Assembly: GCF_016808335.1 (NCBI RefSeq)
Contig: NC_053136.1
Span: 2,400,531-2,464,530, forward strand
Length of the DNA stretch: 64,000 nucleotides
DNA from: Panicum virgatum
Lineage: Eukaryota; Streptophyta; Magnoliopsida; Poales; Poaceae
Direction: 5' to 3'
Made by a program: the position numbers and the translations under genes. Below, in pieces: positions 11,701 to 22,422 of this stretch; positions within the stretch are counted from its first letter, which is position 1, and the number at the start of each line of letters is the position of its first letter. The notes under the pieces were generated by a model that ran no database searches, was not told the origin of the DNA, and worked only from the letters and a program-made list of their open reading frames with translations.

Positions 11701-12902
11701 GTAGTCCATTTTCCAAAGTCAAAATGAGTGAATGTATTGGATGCTCTAAGGTGGTTAGTACAGTTTAATTGGTTGTCTGCGAAAAATTCAAAGCAGGACT
11801 AGAATAACGCCCTGTTTAGCTGGTGAAAAGTTGTTGGTTTTGGTACTGTAGCACATTTCGTTGTTACTTGACAAATAATGTCCAATCATGGACTAATTAG
11901 GCTTAAAAGATTCATCTCGTGCTAATCAGTTAGACTGTGTAATTAGTTATTTTTTTCAACTGCATTTAATGCTCCATACATGTGTCCAAACATTCGATAT
12001 GACGGGTACTGTAAAAAAATTTTTGGGAACTAAACAGGGTTTGACAAGAGAAAATTTCTTCATGCTAGATTCAACTGACCTGGGAAAGGGAATGATTGGC
12101 TGTGCCTGAGAAGATGCGCAGCCTTGTGTCGTTTCTCATGCTTGGATCCGGGAAAACTGGCAAGGTTACAGGAGTCAATAGTGACCTGTCGGGCACTGGA
12201 ATGCATGGTGGTGATCCATTGATTGCCCTCAGAGAATCAAGCTTTTTACATCTCTGCACATATGGCGACCGATTTTTAGCTGAAGCAAGCATAAGTGTGC
12301 AGATTCAACCTGATTACTAGCAGCAGCTTCCTCTTGCTCGCAGATGCAAGATGGATACTCTATGATGTGAACAGAATCTAAAGCACAGCTAAGCACGATT
12401 CCAAGCAAGCTCCCAAACATTGAAAGCCAAAACACGGAGATGATGCGAGCAAGTGCGATTCCTGAGCTCCCAAAGCCGACTATGGTTCCAAGCTCCCAAA
12501 AATCGAAAGCTAAACACTGAGATGATGCAAGCAAGTGCGATTCCTGAGCTCCCAACGCCGACTATGGTTCGAAGCTCCCAAAAATCGAAAGCTAAAAACA
12601 CTGAGATGATGCGAGCAAGTGCGATTCCTGAGCTCCCAACGCCGACTACCACCGTCAGATCACGGGTAAGTCCGGATAGCCATGGGGGCGAGTGTCAATT
12701 ACCACAGTACAAGAGCACGAAACAAAGCGAAAAGGGAACTCAGGGGGGGTACGAGCGGCGGAAGAGGTGGGTGGGGGAAACCGGAGCTCACCACGACAGC
12801 GGGGGCTGGGCGCGAGCGGCGGAGGAGTCCCCCGCTGCGCGCCGCGATGGGAGATGCCGCCGCGGCGACGGCGGCGGAGGTGGGGGAGTGGCAGAGCGGC
12901 AT
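8763..12902 (-). CDS. ribose-phosphate pyrophosphokinase (PRPP synthetase), plastid-type class I
   Basis: Nine coding exons, 398 residues: 12792-12902, 12080-12253, 11284-11532, 10765-10908, 10487-10654, 9579-9648, 9246-9327, 8974-9133, 8763-8801. The enzyme makes PRPP from ribose 5-phosphate and ATP for purine, pyrimidine, NAD, His and Trp synthesis. Residues 1-60 form an Ala/Ser/Arg-rich plastid-type transit peptide. Class I marks follow: [46 protein letters not shown] (ATP-binding flexible loop), [29 protein letters not shown], the catalytic KRRHG, and the ribose-phosphate-binding loop DDMIDTAGT. The C-terminus is [12 protein letters not shown]. Exon 1 rests on frame continuity (APAVV joined to RCKKLDSL) and on resemblance to other plant N-termini. 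If it were wrong, an internal ATG at 12292 would serve. Intron 5 has a GC donor. Introns 1, 2 and 5 hold repeats annotated separately. Confidence 0.93.
9771..10281. mobile_element. non-autonomous hAT-type element with GTTTAAAC arrays, in PRPP synthetase intron 5
   Basis: The element is 511 bp with an 8-bp duplication, agtaatat, at 9763-9770 and 10282-10289. The ends share the inverted motif CCTAAACG. Both subterminal zones are arrays of CCGTTTAAAC, GTTTAAAC and CCTAAACG words in both orientations, and the middle is AT-rich without coding potential. It sits inside the only GC-donor intron of the host gene. Confidence 0.85.
11810..12039. mobile_element. MITE in PRPP synthetase intron 2 (CCCTGTTTAG ends)
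   Basis: A 230-bp segment with perfect 10-bp inverted ends, CCCTGTTTAG and CTAAACAGGG. The core motif ACTAATTAGGCTTAAAAGAT recurs in related form in the MITE at 51912-52256. I could not find a clear target duplication, so the superfamily is left open. No coding capacity. Confidence 0.7.
12399..12650. repeat. tandem array, unit about 82-84 bp, in PRPP synthetase intron 1
   Basis: Unit starts are at 12437, 12519 and 12603, each opening GAGATGATGC(A/G)AGCAAGTG. The last unit is partial, and a shorter degenerate copy precedes the first (12399-12436). The copies differ at only a few positions. Read on the gene strand the unit lies wholly in the predicted intron between exons 1 and 2. Confidence 0.85.
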
Positions 12903-15052
12903 GGGGGGAGTGCGCGGAGACGGAGCCGCCTCCCGCCAGTGGCTAGGGTTTAATCCGGTGGATTGAAGCGAGGTTTATGATTAGTTGCGCTGTTGGCACA
13001 AGGATTAGAGAGGTCGGAGCCTTCAGTGAATATGAGGAGTGGGAAGGAGTCGAAGGAGGAAGCCCGGTTTTTTTTTGTTTTTTTTTGTCTACTTTGGTTG
13101 GGCTTGGAAATACAAATGGACGATGATATTATAAGAAAAATATAAAAATATAGCTTTTAAGAATTGCTAGAATGGATAAAAATAGCCTACTAGAGCCGTC
13201 CAAGAGCTTTCTAGCTCCCCTCTTCAGAAGAGTAACGGATACTATTGCTATTTTTAGTGCTAAAATAAAATTCCTCCTTCCTGACAAGTCAACTGCTGCT
13301 TATGCTAAAAGTTTTCTAAATTTGATCACACACATCACTGCTATTTTTGTCTTGAGATGATCTCGTCAGTGTTGTAGCCTTTGTAGGCAAGATAACTCCT
13401 CAAAGTATGCAAGATAAAATCATGATACCATACATCATATTTGAAATCCTAATTAAGAGGCAGCAACTTACGGCTTTATATTTGTTATTTGAAGAGGAAA
13501 AACATTACCAAAAGAGATTACAAGCAGAGACACATTTATAAGAATATACTATATATTTAGTAGACTGCAAATTTATCCTCAAAATTAATATTTCTTTTCA
13601 ACCATCCAAAGAAAAAACTATATGAAACTATATTACATTTATTTATAAAAGAATGCATTTTCTTTGTATAGTAAAATTTATTAACCAATTGTCCAAACAT
13701 CAGACAGTTAAATAACATATAACAATGTAACTGCAAAAGAAAATTCTTCAACAAATTCGTTTATAGAGAGATATTGTGAACTTATACATTTATAGAAGGT
13801 GAATATACATGCGTGGACGCATATAATTTCGTTTACATTTTTAAAACAAACTAGTAGAGATGCATGTGCCACAGGCATATGTTTAAAGAATAATTATTTA
13901 AAAATAATTTGATTGCATCAAGAATTCTAAATTTAATTTATTTATTAGTATATCATACTAACCCAATCTAATCTAAAACCATTGAATCGACGGGCTCGTA
14001 CGAGGTTGCAGACACTATTTTGAGAAGACTTGAACCGCCTCTCATATAATGATACAAGTACTTCATTATAGATTTTTGCCTCCCTTAGAATCCAAGTGTG
14101 GTGCATAGGAAAACTTCTTTCGCTCCTCATCTCGAGCGCCAAGCAAATTCGTCAAAAATTTGATTCCATCACACAACATAGGGTTCGCATGTACTATATA
14201 CTAATTCTATCATCTGCAACAAAAAAATAATATATATATATATAACATAATTAATGATATTATCGAAATCACCTTTTAGTGCGGATGATTCCCATAGATC
14301 TCCTGCAGCATTGCTTAGGAAGGTCGAACTACGTGGTCAGATGCCGCCAAACATCCTAAATGCATATATGGGTTAAAAATAAATACTCCAGCGGACGGAG
14401 TCGCGCGTACCTGGGCCCCTTCACGGCGTGGCAGCACGCCCGGTCACCGACATGTCGACCGCCGCTACTGCAACCATATCTTCGCCCCCTGTGCTCCCAG
14501 ATTACGCACCAACCACCCTGAAGAAAAAAAAACGAATGCAGCCTTCCCAGCCACTGCTGGATCAGTATCGTGGCCACCGGAGCGCCGGAGATGAGGAAGA
14601 TGGAGAAGCAAAGTTGCTCATTCACTCACCCACCAGCCAGACATCGAGGTTGGAATTGGAGCGATGAGTCCACCAGCGATGGAGAGGAGCATGCATCGAT
14701 TCGCTGGCTGGCTTGATGTAGGCGTGCGAGGCAATCAATAAAAAGGAAAGGTGGACGATCGATGCAAGCGTGATTAACGACTAGAATGATCATGGAGTAG
14801 GATGGACGTATGCAAGATTTAAATTGGCAATATTGGGTGGGCATGCGAACGTGAGAGATCACATCAAGCAATAGAGAAAGTAATTAGTGCATGAATAGAA
14901 AGGTAATCAACGTTGTATAAATAGAAATATCGGCCAAAGCTAGACGCCCGAGGAACATAACTATGGGATCAATTTACTTTCAAAAAAAAATAGGTGGATT
15001 TCCATGTATCAAAAGAAAGTTAAGTACGGTGGATCATTTATTGCTCCCAACA
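12903..15052. other. intergenic DNA
   Basis: Next to the PRPP synthetase start (to about 13,060) this is its 5' UTR and promoter, with the common plant leader motif AAACCCTAG on the minus strand. The rest is AT-rich, with a short TA repeat near 14,230. A 79-residue frame at 14428-14667 has no recognisable domain and I do not call it. Confidence 0.5.
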
Positions 15053-15205
15053 AGCATGCGTGTGATTCCATGTTACAATGGAAAGTAAATTTCGGGTATG
15101 GTGTGATTTCATTATTATGCGACAAACATGCGTGTGATTCCATGTTACAATGGAAAGTAAATTTCGAGTATGGTGTGATTTCATTATTATGCGTGTGATT
15201 CCGTA
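15053..15205. repeat. 72-bp tandem duplication
   Basis: Two nearly identical 72-bp units begin with CATGCGTGTGATTCC at 15055 and 15127. The first 14 bases of a third copy follow near 15189-15203. I saw one substitution within the long matching core (ttcGggt versus ttcGagt). It lies in non-coding DNA just left of the CACTA element. Confidence 0.85.
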
Positions 15206-15358
15206 TGAGATCAATAGGTGGGTACGGTGGGTACATAGGAGAGCTATGGTGAGAAAAGTTGGAGGTTTTGAGTGGAAACATTTTAGAAATAGCTGTTTTC
15301 GTCTATCCACCATCTTGGAACACTACTACAGATTCACCCTTTTGTCCCGGTTCCAAAC

Positions 15359-16424
15359 TTATGGGCCGGCGGGCTACAGTAGCCGCGCCGCAACAGCAGA
15401 CATGCTGCTACAGTACTGGGCCGGCTACTGTAGCCCGCCGGCCCATAAGTCTGTCCGTGACATTTCACCCCTCCTTTTTAAGTAGCTCGTCCTCGAGCTG
15501 CAGATTGGGCGGTCACAGTGACTCGACTCAACTAACCAACCAAGACACAATACTCAGCCTTTTACATCTCGACTGAGTATTTTATTGACAACTAAAACAA
15601 TGAATAAACCAAAAGCCTTTATCTGTGGGGGTGGCGTGATGCTTGTTTCTCCTGGATCCCATGGAAAACCACCAAACTTGCCTGCAGCCATCCAGAGCCA
15701 AGACCAAGAACATACGAATCTACTAACGTGGAGCAGAAAGACGACTGGCGGCTTCGTGCGGATGGTTGTCAGAGCGGCTCCTCCCGTGATTGCCTTTCTG
15801 CGCAGAATGATGTGCCGCACCGCAAGCACGAGTCCTCCGGCAATGTTGTCTTTGCGTGGAACAACGGCCACCAGCGTGCCAATTTGATGGAGCGGCGCGG
15901 CCACCTCCAACAGATGGAGACATGTACAATCTATTCGCTTGCTCCCGCGTAGAAGGCGCGCCCGCTGCCGTGCGAGGAATCCACGCACCGCAGCCTGTAG
16001 CCGCACCGCCGCCTTGTCGCGTAGCAAGCTCGCCTTTAACTTCAGGAGTAAGGCTTTGAGCTTTGCGCAGCCTTCCAGCATGTTGGCACACAAATCCTCC
16101 GATGGATCACCGGCAGCAGAAGCCATGGAATCAGATCAAAACCAGAGCTAACTGATACCAATTGTTATGGATCTGGATCGGGATGGCCTTGGACCCAAGG
16201 AGCGCGGCCTCGCAACGGCGGCGGCCGCACTCCAAGGGCAGGGATAATAGGTACTAGATCTAATCTATTCTCAGCCTATCCTTGATGACTCCATAATCTC
16301 TCCTTAAATAGACTACTAACCCTAGGCATGCTACAGTAGCCGCGCCGCAACAGTAGACATGCTGCTATAGTACTGGGCCGGCTACTGTAGCCCGCCGGCC
16401 CATAAGTCTGTCCGTGACATTTCA
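15359..16424 (-). mobile_element. small LTR retroelement nested in the CACTA element
   Basis: Read on the minus strand: a 5' LTR of about 262 bp (16424-16163) starts TGAAATGTCACGG and ends CCATAACA, with TATTTAAG as a likely TATA. A primer-binding site TGGTATCAG (16152-16160), complementary to initiator Met tRNA, follows two bases later. A 695-bp interior follows, ending in the polypurine tract AAAAAGGAGGGG (15468-15479). The 3' LTR (15467-15359) keeps about 95 bp of homology and then diverges, so it is truncated or rearranged. The four bases aaac flank both sides. No pol genes are present, so it is non-autonomous. Confidence 0.75.
15554..16126 (-). CDS. 190-residue IQ-motif protein encoded inside the small LTR retroelement
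   Basis: The frame opens 26 bases after the primer-binding site, the position of gag. Residues 20-55 are Leu/Lys-rich and contain AAVRLQAAVRGFLARQRAR, which fits the IQ calmodulin-binding pattern IQxxxRGxxxR with Leu for Ile. The C-terminal half is hydrophobic and matches nothing I know, so a frameshift after the IQ region is possible. No zinc knuckle, protease or reverse transcriptase is present. It may be a degenerate gag-like frame of a family I only half remember, or a captured host IQ exon. Expression is doubtful. Confidence 0.5.
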   Translation of the reverse strand: MASAAGDPSEDLCANMLEGCAKLKALLLKLKASLLRDKAAVRLQAAVRGFLARQRARLLRGSKRIDCTCLHLLEVAAPLHQIGTLVAVVPRKDNIAGGLVLAVRHIILRRKAITGGAALTTIRTKPPVVFLLHVSRFVCSWSWLWMAAGKFGGFPWDPGETSITPPPQIKAFGLFIVLVVNKILSRDVKG

Positions 16425-16937
16425 AAACCGGGACAAGGCTTCCGGGACAAAAGCCTCGAGGCTTTTGTCCCGGGTGGCAGAATCGGGACAAAAGGTGCCT
16501 GCCGTTAAAAAAAAATTTTGCACACCACGGGATTCGATTCCAAAACCTCTTGCCTAGCGCATGGTTTCCTTGCCAACTCACCTAAGTATTACACGTGACT
16601 CAGTATAGAATAACTTCCTTTTGAACTATCACGTGGAGGGGCCTTTTGTCCGGGTTGGTAACACCAACCGGGACAAAAGGGTCACCCTTTAGTCCGGGTT
16701 GGTGTTACCACCCAGGATAAAAAGGGTTGGGCCTTTTGTCCCGGGTAGAGCCACCAACCGGGACAAAAGGGGGGCCTTCTGTCCGGGTTGGTGGCTCCAC
16801 CCGGGACAAAAAAGCCCCTGTCCCCCACGTTGGCCCGACTAGCCGTTGGACCTGGGACAAAAGCCACCTTTTGTCCCGGGCCCAAAGATAACCGGGATAA
16901 ATGGTCTGGAACAAAGGGCTATTTTGTAGTAGTGGAA

Positions 16938-17453
16938 CCTGCGGTGTAGGGCCATCTGTGAGGAGTTAGGGTGGTCCATTTTAGGTGAGAATTGTTTTCA
17001 ATTGTTTCAACTTTTTATAGTATAGATTTGTTTCGGTAAAAAAAATGCTGCATGATTGGCTTCCCTAATATCATGGCATTAAATTTAGCCACGGTGTAGA
17101 GCGCGCTGTTTATGGATAACACGCCAGCCTGCGTGGCGCGCGGTCGTTTCCATTTTCTTTGCACGGTCATGGCGGGGTCTCCTTCCCTCCCATATATAGC
17201 TCGCGCGCGCACGCGACGCGGCGGCCATTTCATTTCAGTCTCTATCTCGAGCTCTCAATCTCCACCTCAAAATAAGGCAAGCGATCGGCGGTCGATCGTC
17301 CCGAATAATTTATTTCCCGACGAGGCGAGGCGTCGCGTCTCGGCTTAATTTGGATCAACAATTGCCGCCCTTCCCCTCCCGGCATCGTCGATTGCTATTC
17401 CGCGGCTCGAAATCAGAGGCGGCCGGCCGGCCGGCCGGCGGCGAGATAGCAGC
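16938..17453 (+). promoter_or_regulatory. promoter and 5' leader of the XTH gene
   Basis: TATATA occurs at about 17,193 in a CT-rich and CG-rich context, some 260 bp upstream of the XTH ATG, followed by a C/T-rich leader. A GGCCGGCCGGCCGG run lies just before the ATG. I see nothing else in the interval. Confidence 0.5.
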
Positions 17454-18627
17454 ATGGCCGCCGGAGCCGTGGCGGCGGCGACGGCAATTCTCGTCCTCGC
17501 GGCGGCGGCCGCGGCCGTGTCAGGGCTCCCGGCGATCAACGTGACGGCGATGGTGTTCGAGGAGGGGTTCGCGCCGCTGTTCGGCCAGGACAACATCCTC
17601 CGCTCGGCCGACGGCCGCACCGTCAGCCTCCTGCTCGACCGCTCCACCGGTTAGTCGAAATGATCCGATTTGTCCATTAATTCTTGCCTCAATTTTAATT
17701 GTTCGATTCATCTAGCAATCGATTGAGATTGAGAGCGAGGTGGCGCGCGCAGGGTCTGGTTTCATCTCGTCGTCCATGTACCAGCACGGCTTCTTCAGCG
17801 CGTCCATCAAGCTCCCCTCCGACTACACCGCCGGCGTCGTGGTCGCCTTCTACGTGTCCAACGGCGACGTGTTCGAGAAGCGGCACGACGAGCTGGACTT
17901 CGAGTTCCTGGGCAACATCCGGGGCAAGCCATGGCGCGTCCAGACCAACGTGTACGGCAACGGCAGCGTCAGCCGCGGGCGCGAGGAGCGCTACGTGCTC
18001 CCCTTCGACCCCACCACCGAGTTCCACCGCTACTCCATCCTCTGGACCGCCGCCGCCGTCGCCTTCTACGTCGACGACGTGCCCGTGCGCGAGGTCCGGC
18101 GCTCGCCCGCCATGGGCGGCGACTTCCCCTCCAAGCCCATGTCGCTCTACGCCACCGTCTGGGACGCCTCCACCTGGGCCACCTCCGGCGGCCGCTACCG
18201 CGTCAACTACCGCTACGGGCCCTTCGTCGCCTCCTTCACCGACCTGGCCCTCCTCGGCTGCCGCGCCGACCCCATCCGGATGGTGCCCGCCGGCGGCGGC
18301 TCCTGCGCCGCCGACGAGGAGGCCCTGCGCGCGTCCGACGTGGCCGTCATGACGGTGGAGAAGCTGCAGGCCATGCGCCGGTTCCGGGAGCACAACATGG
18401 TCTACTCCTACTGCTACGACACGCGGCGCTACCCCGCCGCGCTCCCGGAGTGCGACGTCGTCGAGTCGGAGCGGCGGCGGTTCAAGGACAGCGGACACCT
18501 CCGCTTCGCGCTGCGCCGCCGGGGCCCGCGCCGCTCCGGCAGGGGCGCCGCGGCGGCCAGAGCAGCGGCTTCCAGGGCCGCCGCCGACCTCGCGGCGGCC
18601 AAGACGAAGCAAGCGGCGGACATGTAG
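17454..18627 (+). CDS. xyloglucan endotransglucosylase/hydrolase, XTH27/28-like (GH16)
   Basis: Two exons, 17454-17649 and 17753-18627, give 356 residues. Residues 1-24 are an Ala-rich secretion signal, so the enzyme acts in the cell wall, cutting and rejoining xyloglucan. The GH16 catalytic strand [11 protein letters not shown] lies at 110-120, with E112 as nucleophile and E116 as acid/base. The Asn-linked glycosylation site that follows this motif in many XTHs is absent (NIRGK), as I recall for group III-B members. [28 protein letters not shown] and the C-terminal XET region (YSYCYD, Cys pairs) are present. The last 35 residues are an unusual Arg/Ala-rich tail. The single intron after RSTG is at a position I remember as conserved; related genes usually have more introns. 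Confidence 0.93.
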
Positions 18628-18867
18628 GGAGTAGTAAGTAGTCAGCGATGGTGATGGGTGGATTGGAGGTAGCGCGCGCGAGACATGGCGTCGATCAGGT
18701 CCGTTAAGCAAATGGGGAATTGGCAATCCGATCCTGTTGGTGTTCATCGATGGGTTCTGTTCCTACGAACACGGGGAACTCTTTTTTGAACGTAAAGCAC
18801 GCGGAACTCTCGTGTCGAGCGGACAAAGAAACGAACACCAAGAACACAATCACGGACTCCTGATTTC

Positions 18868-19020
18868 GGGCGTGTTTGGTGGCCAGCCACAGCTGGCCAC
18901 GCCACAAGGTGTGGTGGATGAAATGACCGCCACAGCCAGCCACCGCTCCGCCGTTGACTGTAGCATGACGGTACTGTAGTATGGGCTGTGGCAAACTTTG
19001 GGGGACAACCAAACAACCCC
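18868..19020. mobile_element. MITE, GGGCGTGTTTGG ends
   Basis: A 153-bp segment running from GGGCGTGTTTGGTGG to CCAAACAACCCC, flanked by ttc on both sides. The interior has a palindrome around GGCCAGCCACAGCTGGCC. No coding capacity. It lies about 240 bp past the XTH stop. Confidence 0.65.
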
Positions 19021-19316
19021 TTCGTGTCCAAGGGAGATTGTGCGAGAGAGCCACGATTGGGCCACCAAACAGTAGCAGCTAGATTTCGGCCCAATAAGGC
19101 AGAAAGGCTGGACCTCTTGTGGTCAACGAATCCATCTACCCATTTTATTTAGCGCTAATAATCTTCAAACACACACACGCTGACACACACGCACACTGAG
19201 AAGTGATGGGTAGTATACCGTAGTAGAAAGTCGATAGTGGATTGTATAAAGCGGCCGCCAGACATTCCCGAGCGTCACTTCTCAGTTTTCATCTCTCTTT
19301 GCTGCTGGAACATCTC

Positions 19317-19684
19317 GGCCCTATTTGGATGGAGGGGTAAATGGGATAAAAAGGGTAAAAGGAGGTACTTTTTACCTTCAACATCCAAACATGAGAGTAA
19401 AAGGAGTTGAAGTAAATGTTTTACCCCCAATTTTTTTACCCCTCTTTGGGTGTCAAATAGAGGTAAAACTTGGCTAGATTCCACCAAAAGTATGGCAATT
19501 ATTGCATGGCTCTCTCTCATGACTATCCTACCAAGCCTAGCTGCCTACTAAACATTGAATGTTATCCCCAACTACATTTACCCCTAATCCAAACACCTTT
19601 ATATGGTAAAACTATTAGAGGTAAATGGTAGGAGTAAAATATTTATCTTGATGTAAATTTATCCCGAATCATCCAAACAGGGCC
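19317..19684. mobile_element. MITE, GGCCCTRTTTGGATG ends
   Basis: A 368-bp segment with inverted ends GGCCCTATTTGGATG and CATCCAAACAGGGCC. The interior is rich in GGTAAA and TTTACC words that form a further imperfect inverted repeat. No target duplication is clear. Confidence 0.7.
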
Positions 19685-19740
19685 CTGGAAATATAGAAAT
19701 AGTGTCGTGTTCGAGCGGCTGGCGTGCACATCCTCCAACT

Positions 19741-19882
19741 CAGGGGTGGAGCAGGTTCAAATTTGTGGGCGCGCTTGCACTCACAAAAATTCCATAATAC
19801 CTTATCATTTTTAGATTTTTATCTATCATGCATATTCTATGAAGCGCGGCACCCTCTCTATTTTTCTCTAGCTCCGCCCCTG
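19741..19882. mobile_element. hAT-type MITE, CAGGGGYGGAGC ends
   Basis: A 142-bp element starting CAGGGGTGGAGCAGG and ending GCTCCGCCCCTG. It is flanked by ctccaact and ctccagct (19733-19740 and 19883-19890), an 8-bp duplication with one mismatch. It belongs to the same end family as the MITE at 24743-24947. Confidence 0.75.
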
Positions 19883-19890
19883 CTCCAGCT

Positions 19891-20558
19891 TGCTTAATTA
19901 ATTGTGTTCGTCGTGTTAGCCATTAGTAATGCACAACAATTAAAAGTACTGCAACTAACACGCTCCATGTCCTACTTTCGGATTTCCACCTTCCTCTCTA
20001 CCTTTGATGGGATGGTATGATTTGATTTTCACATTCTATGAGATGGTTTGGAGTGTTTTATGTCGGTATATTTAATAAAAATAGTTTGACGCGGATCGAT
20101 TAGTATGGATCTTAGACCATTGACAGTTTTGACTGCTGACCCAGCAGGTGATGTGAGAGCGAGAGTCCGGTCCGGTCGGTCCAGCGAGCGGGACGCAGCA
20201 AAGCATCGGCGATGGGATCTCCCCTTGTCCAACACAACAACAGCAAACCCCTCCTGCAAGAAAGACACGAGCACGGAGGGGGACCGGAAGACGCACGCGC
20301 ACACGGCACGCCACGGCAACGGCATCTTCCCCCGTCTCGCCGAGCAGATCCTAGAAGTAGATGCGCCGCCCCCTCCGTCTCAGGTGCCAAGTCGCAGCCC
20401 GCCCCCTCCCATTACCCAAAATTCTACGGCCGCCTTAAACCCCTCTCCCTCCCGCCGCCCCCGCCCCCTGCGCCGCCACCGCAGTCCTCGGCGGTGAGGC
20501 CGCCGCGCCGCCCAGCGAGGAAGGAGGGTCAGAAGAGCGGGCGCCGGGGAGGTCAGGG
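19891..20558 (+). promoter_or_regulatory. promoter and GC-rich 5' leader of the next gene
   Basis: AT-rich to about 20,100, then increasingly C-rich (CCCCCTCC and CCGCCGCC runs) toward the ATG at 20559. No reliable TATA box is visible. Open frames here are composition artefacts of the leader. Confidence 0.45.
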
Positions 20559-22422
20559 ATGGTGCTGTGGGAGCTCACGGCGATCACCGCCTACTTCCTC
20601 GGCCTCAAGCGCACCTACCGCCTCGCGCTCCGCATCCAGCGCCGCCTCATCCCGCCCAACCGCCCCAGGATCAGGAACTTCGTCTACAGGTGAGGGTATT
20701 TCGCGTCCTCCCCTTGTCCACCCCCTTCGCCCACGCCGTGCCGTGCCGTGCGCCTCGGGAAATCGGTGCCGGCTGCGTTCGATTGGATTCTCGAGATGCC
20801 CTCGGTTCCAGGCAAAATAGGATAACTGAGGCGTGGATTCCTTGCTCTGCAGTTTAGCTCCCTCGCATCAATCAATTGATCCAATAGTCTTACCACTAGC
20901 ATTCTAGCTCCGGGGAGGGAGGGGTGGATTGGAATTGGACCGACCCGCGGCTTGCTGATTGATTGTGGCGCTGCACGCCTCCGTAGCGGCGCCAATGCGG
21001 GGTGTTGCGAGGGCAGGGACAGTTGCTCAAGCTGCATCCTTTTACTTTTACACATACCTTCATAGGTGACGCCACTTGTCGCATTACATTTTGATGCCGT
21101 CCAAGCCATCATAAGCTATGTTCTTGTTTCAGCAAGGAATTGCTGAAAGCGTCCCTGTACCATGTCCCATTCAGCTCCCCTTGTGTTTCAATATATAAGA
21201 TGCTTTTGTCTCGGCGCTGCACATTATTTGTTGTATCTTTGCATTTTAATTCATCCATGCTATGGTGCTGTATTGGATTACTGAGGTATATTCATATAAA
21301 CACATAGTAGTAGCTGTATGCCTTAGACATCTGAATAGGCATGGTTTCCTCCCATTTGGAGATTATGAGCACATATAGTGTTGGACAGTGCTGGTACATT
21401 GTTACTTTTGACGCTATATCTTTACTTGATCCAGCAATTCTAAGACTTAGTTGTGTGCACACACAATCACATTTTAACAGCTGCTTGTTCCTGAATCAGC
21501 TGAGACTGTACTTTAGATGCTTAATATTGAAGCTTGTGCATTTTGTTGATGATTGCAGTGCTGATACTCTCATTTGATAAACTCTACCTCAGCTTTGTCT
21601 TCATTCATGTTCTGAATTTTTTTTTAACACATGTGCAATGTCTGAAACTGCTGGATTGTAGATACCAGTATGAACCTTGCATCTAAATCAGGAGTTCTTC
21701 TATCTTTTGTGTGAAAACTGTGAACCGAATCATACTGACCTTTGTAAGGACTGAGGATTAACAAATTCAGATTGGCAGCTCTGAGAGAGAGGCTACCATT
21801 CAGCCCCCTTCTTTTCCCCTTTTATACCCTTATGGGGATCCTGGAGATGAATTAGCCAATTAAGTACTCAACAAATTTGCTTTATGATTTCAATGCATTA
21901 TATATGACCAATCGAACCTTAGTTTTACATCCTATCAAGATTGATTCCCTTCTCCCCTCTGTGTTCTGCAGGCGTACACGAGATGTGTTCAATGTTGCAG
22001 TGTCAGTGCACAAGAGCATTCAGCAGAGGGACATAGAGGTTGGTCGGAACCTTGGAAATGCAATCCTTCGCTGGCTCGATCGCATGAAGCCGTCAGCAGA
22101 GATTCGCCCCCGTCTTCCAGACCCACCAAATGGCAGCTCAGAGCAGTTCAAGCATTTTTCAAGCACAAGCAGGAGTGCGGGATCTCAGAAGACTGCATCT
22201 AAAACTTCACCCCACGACTCCAGCGGAAAGATGCTGTTCTCGCGCCTTAACATTCGACCCAAATCCTTCCCTGTCCTGCCCACAATGACACAGCCCAACA
22301 GAATCAACGCGAGCAGCCAGTGCAGGCGCATCTCCTACTCCCCATTCCCATCAGTCACCGCGAAGAGGAAGGGCCTGATGGAGGGCGTCTTCCGCAAGGA
22401 CATTGCGCAGTTGATGGTGTAA
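20559..22422 (+). CDS. conserved plant protein of unknown function, 193 residues
   Basis: Two exons, 20559-20689 and 21972-22422, join in frame through an AG|G Arg codon. I do not recognise a named family. Residues 1-35 (start MVLWELTAITAYFLGLKR) are hydrophobic with basic residues and could be a membrane anchor. Residues 45-80 (VAVSVHKSIQQRDIEVGRN) look helical. The rest is Ser/Pro/Lys-rich and probably disordered, with a short basic stretch near the C-terminus. Clean splice sites, a frame kept across a 1.3-kb intron and the grass 5' GC bias support a real gene. The 3' half of the leader is very GC-rich. Confidence 0.75.

Larger units (their letters stand above)
15321..16934. mobile_element. 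non-autonomous CACTA (En/Spm-type) element
   Basis: The element is 1614 bp. It starts CACTACTACAGATT and ends with the inverse TTTGTAGTAGTG, and is flanked by a 3-bp duplication, gaa (15318-15320 and 16935-16937), as expected for CACTA elements. The right subterminal region (about 16,425-16,920) repeats CCGGGACAAAAG and its complement many times, the usual transposase-binding style array. No CACTA transposase is present. A small LTR retroelement occupies its left two thirds. Confidence 0.85.

Noticed and set aside
12229..12652. Frames crossing the 83-bp repeats as alternative N-terminal coding for PRPP synthetase
   Set aside because: The frame that joins exon 2 has a stop just upstream of 12292. 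The transit-peptide exon at 12792-12902 gives a better join.
16500..16590. tRNA-like stretch with GATTCGATTCC and a following block resembling a tRNA 5' half in inverse order
   Set aside because: No acceptor stem or clover-leaf can be formed. It lies inside the CACTA element, where such sequences are common.
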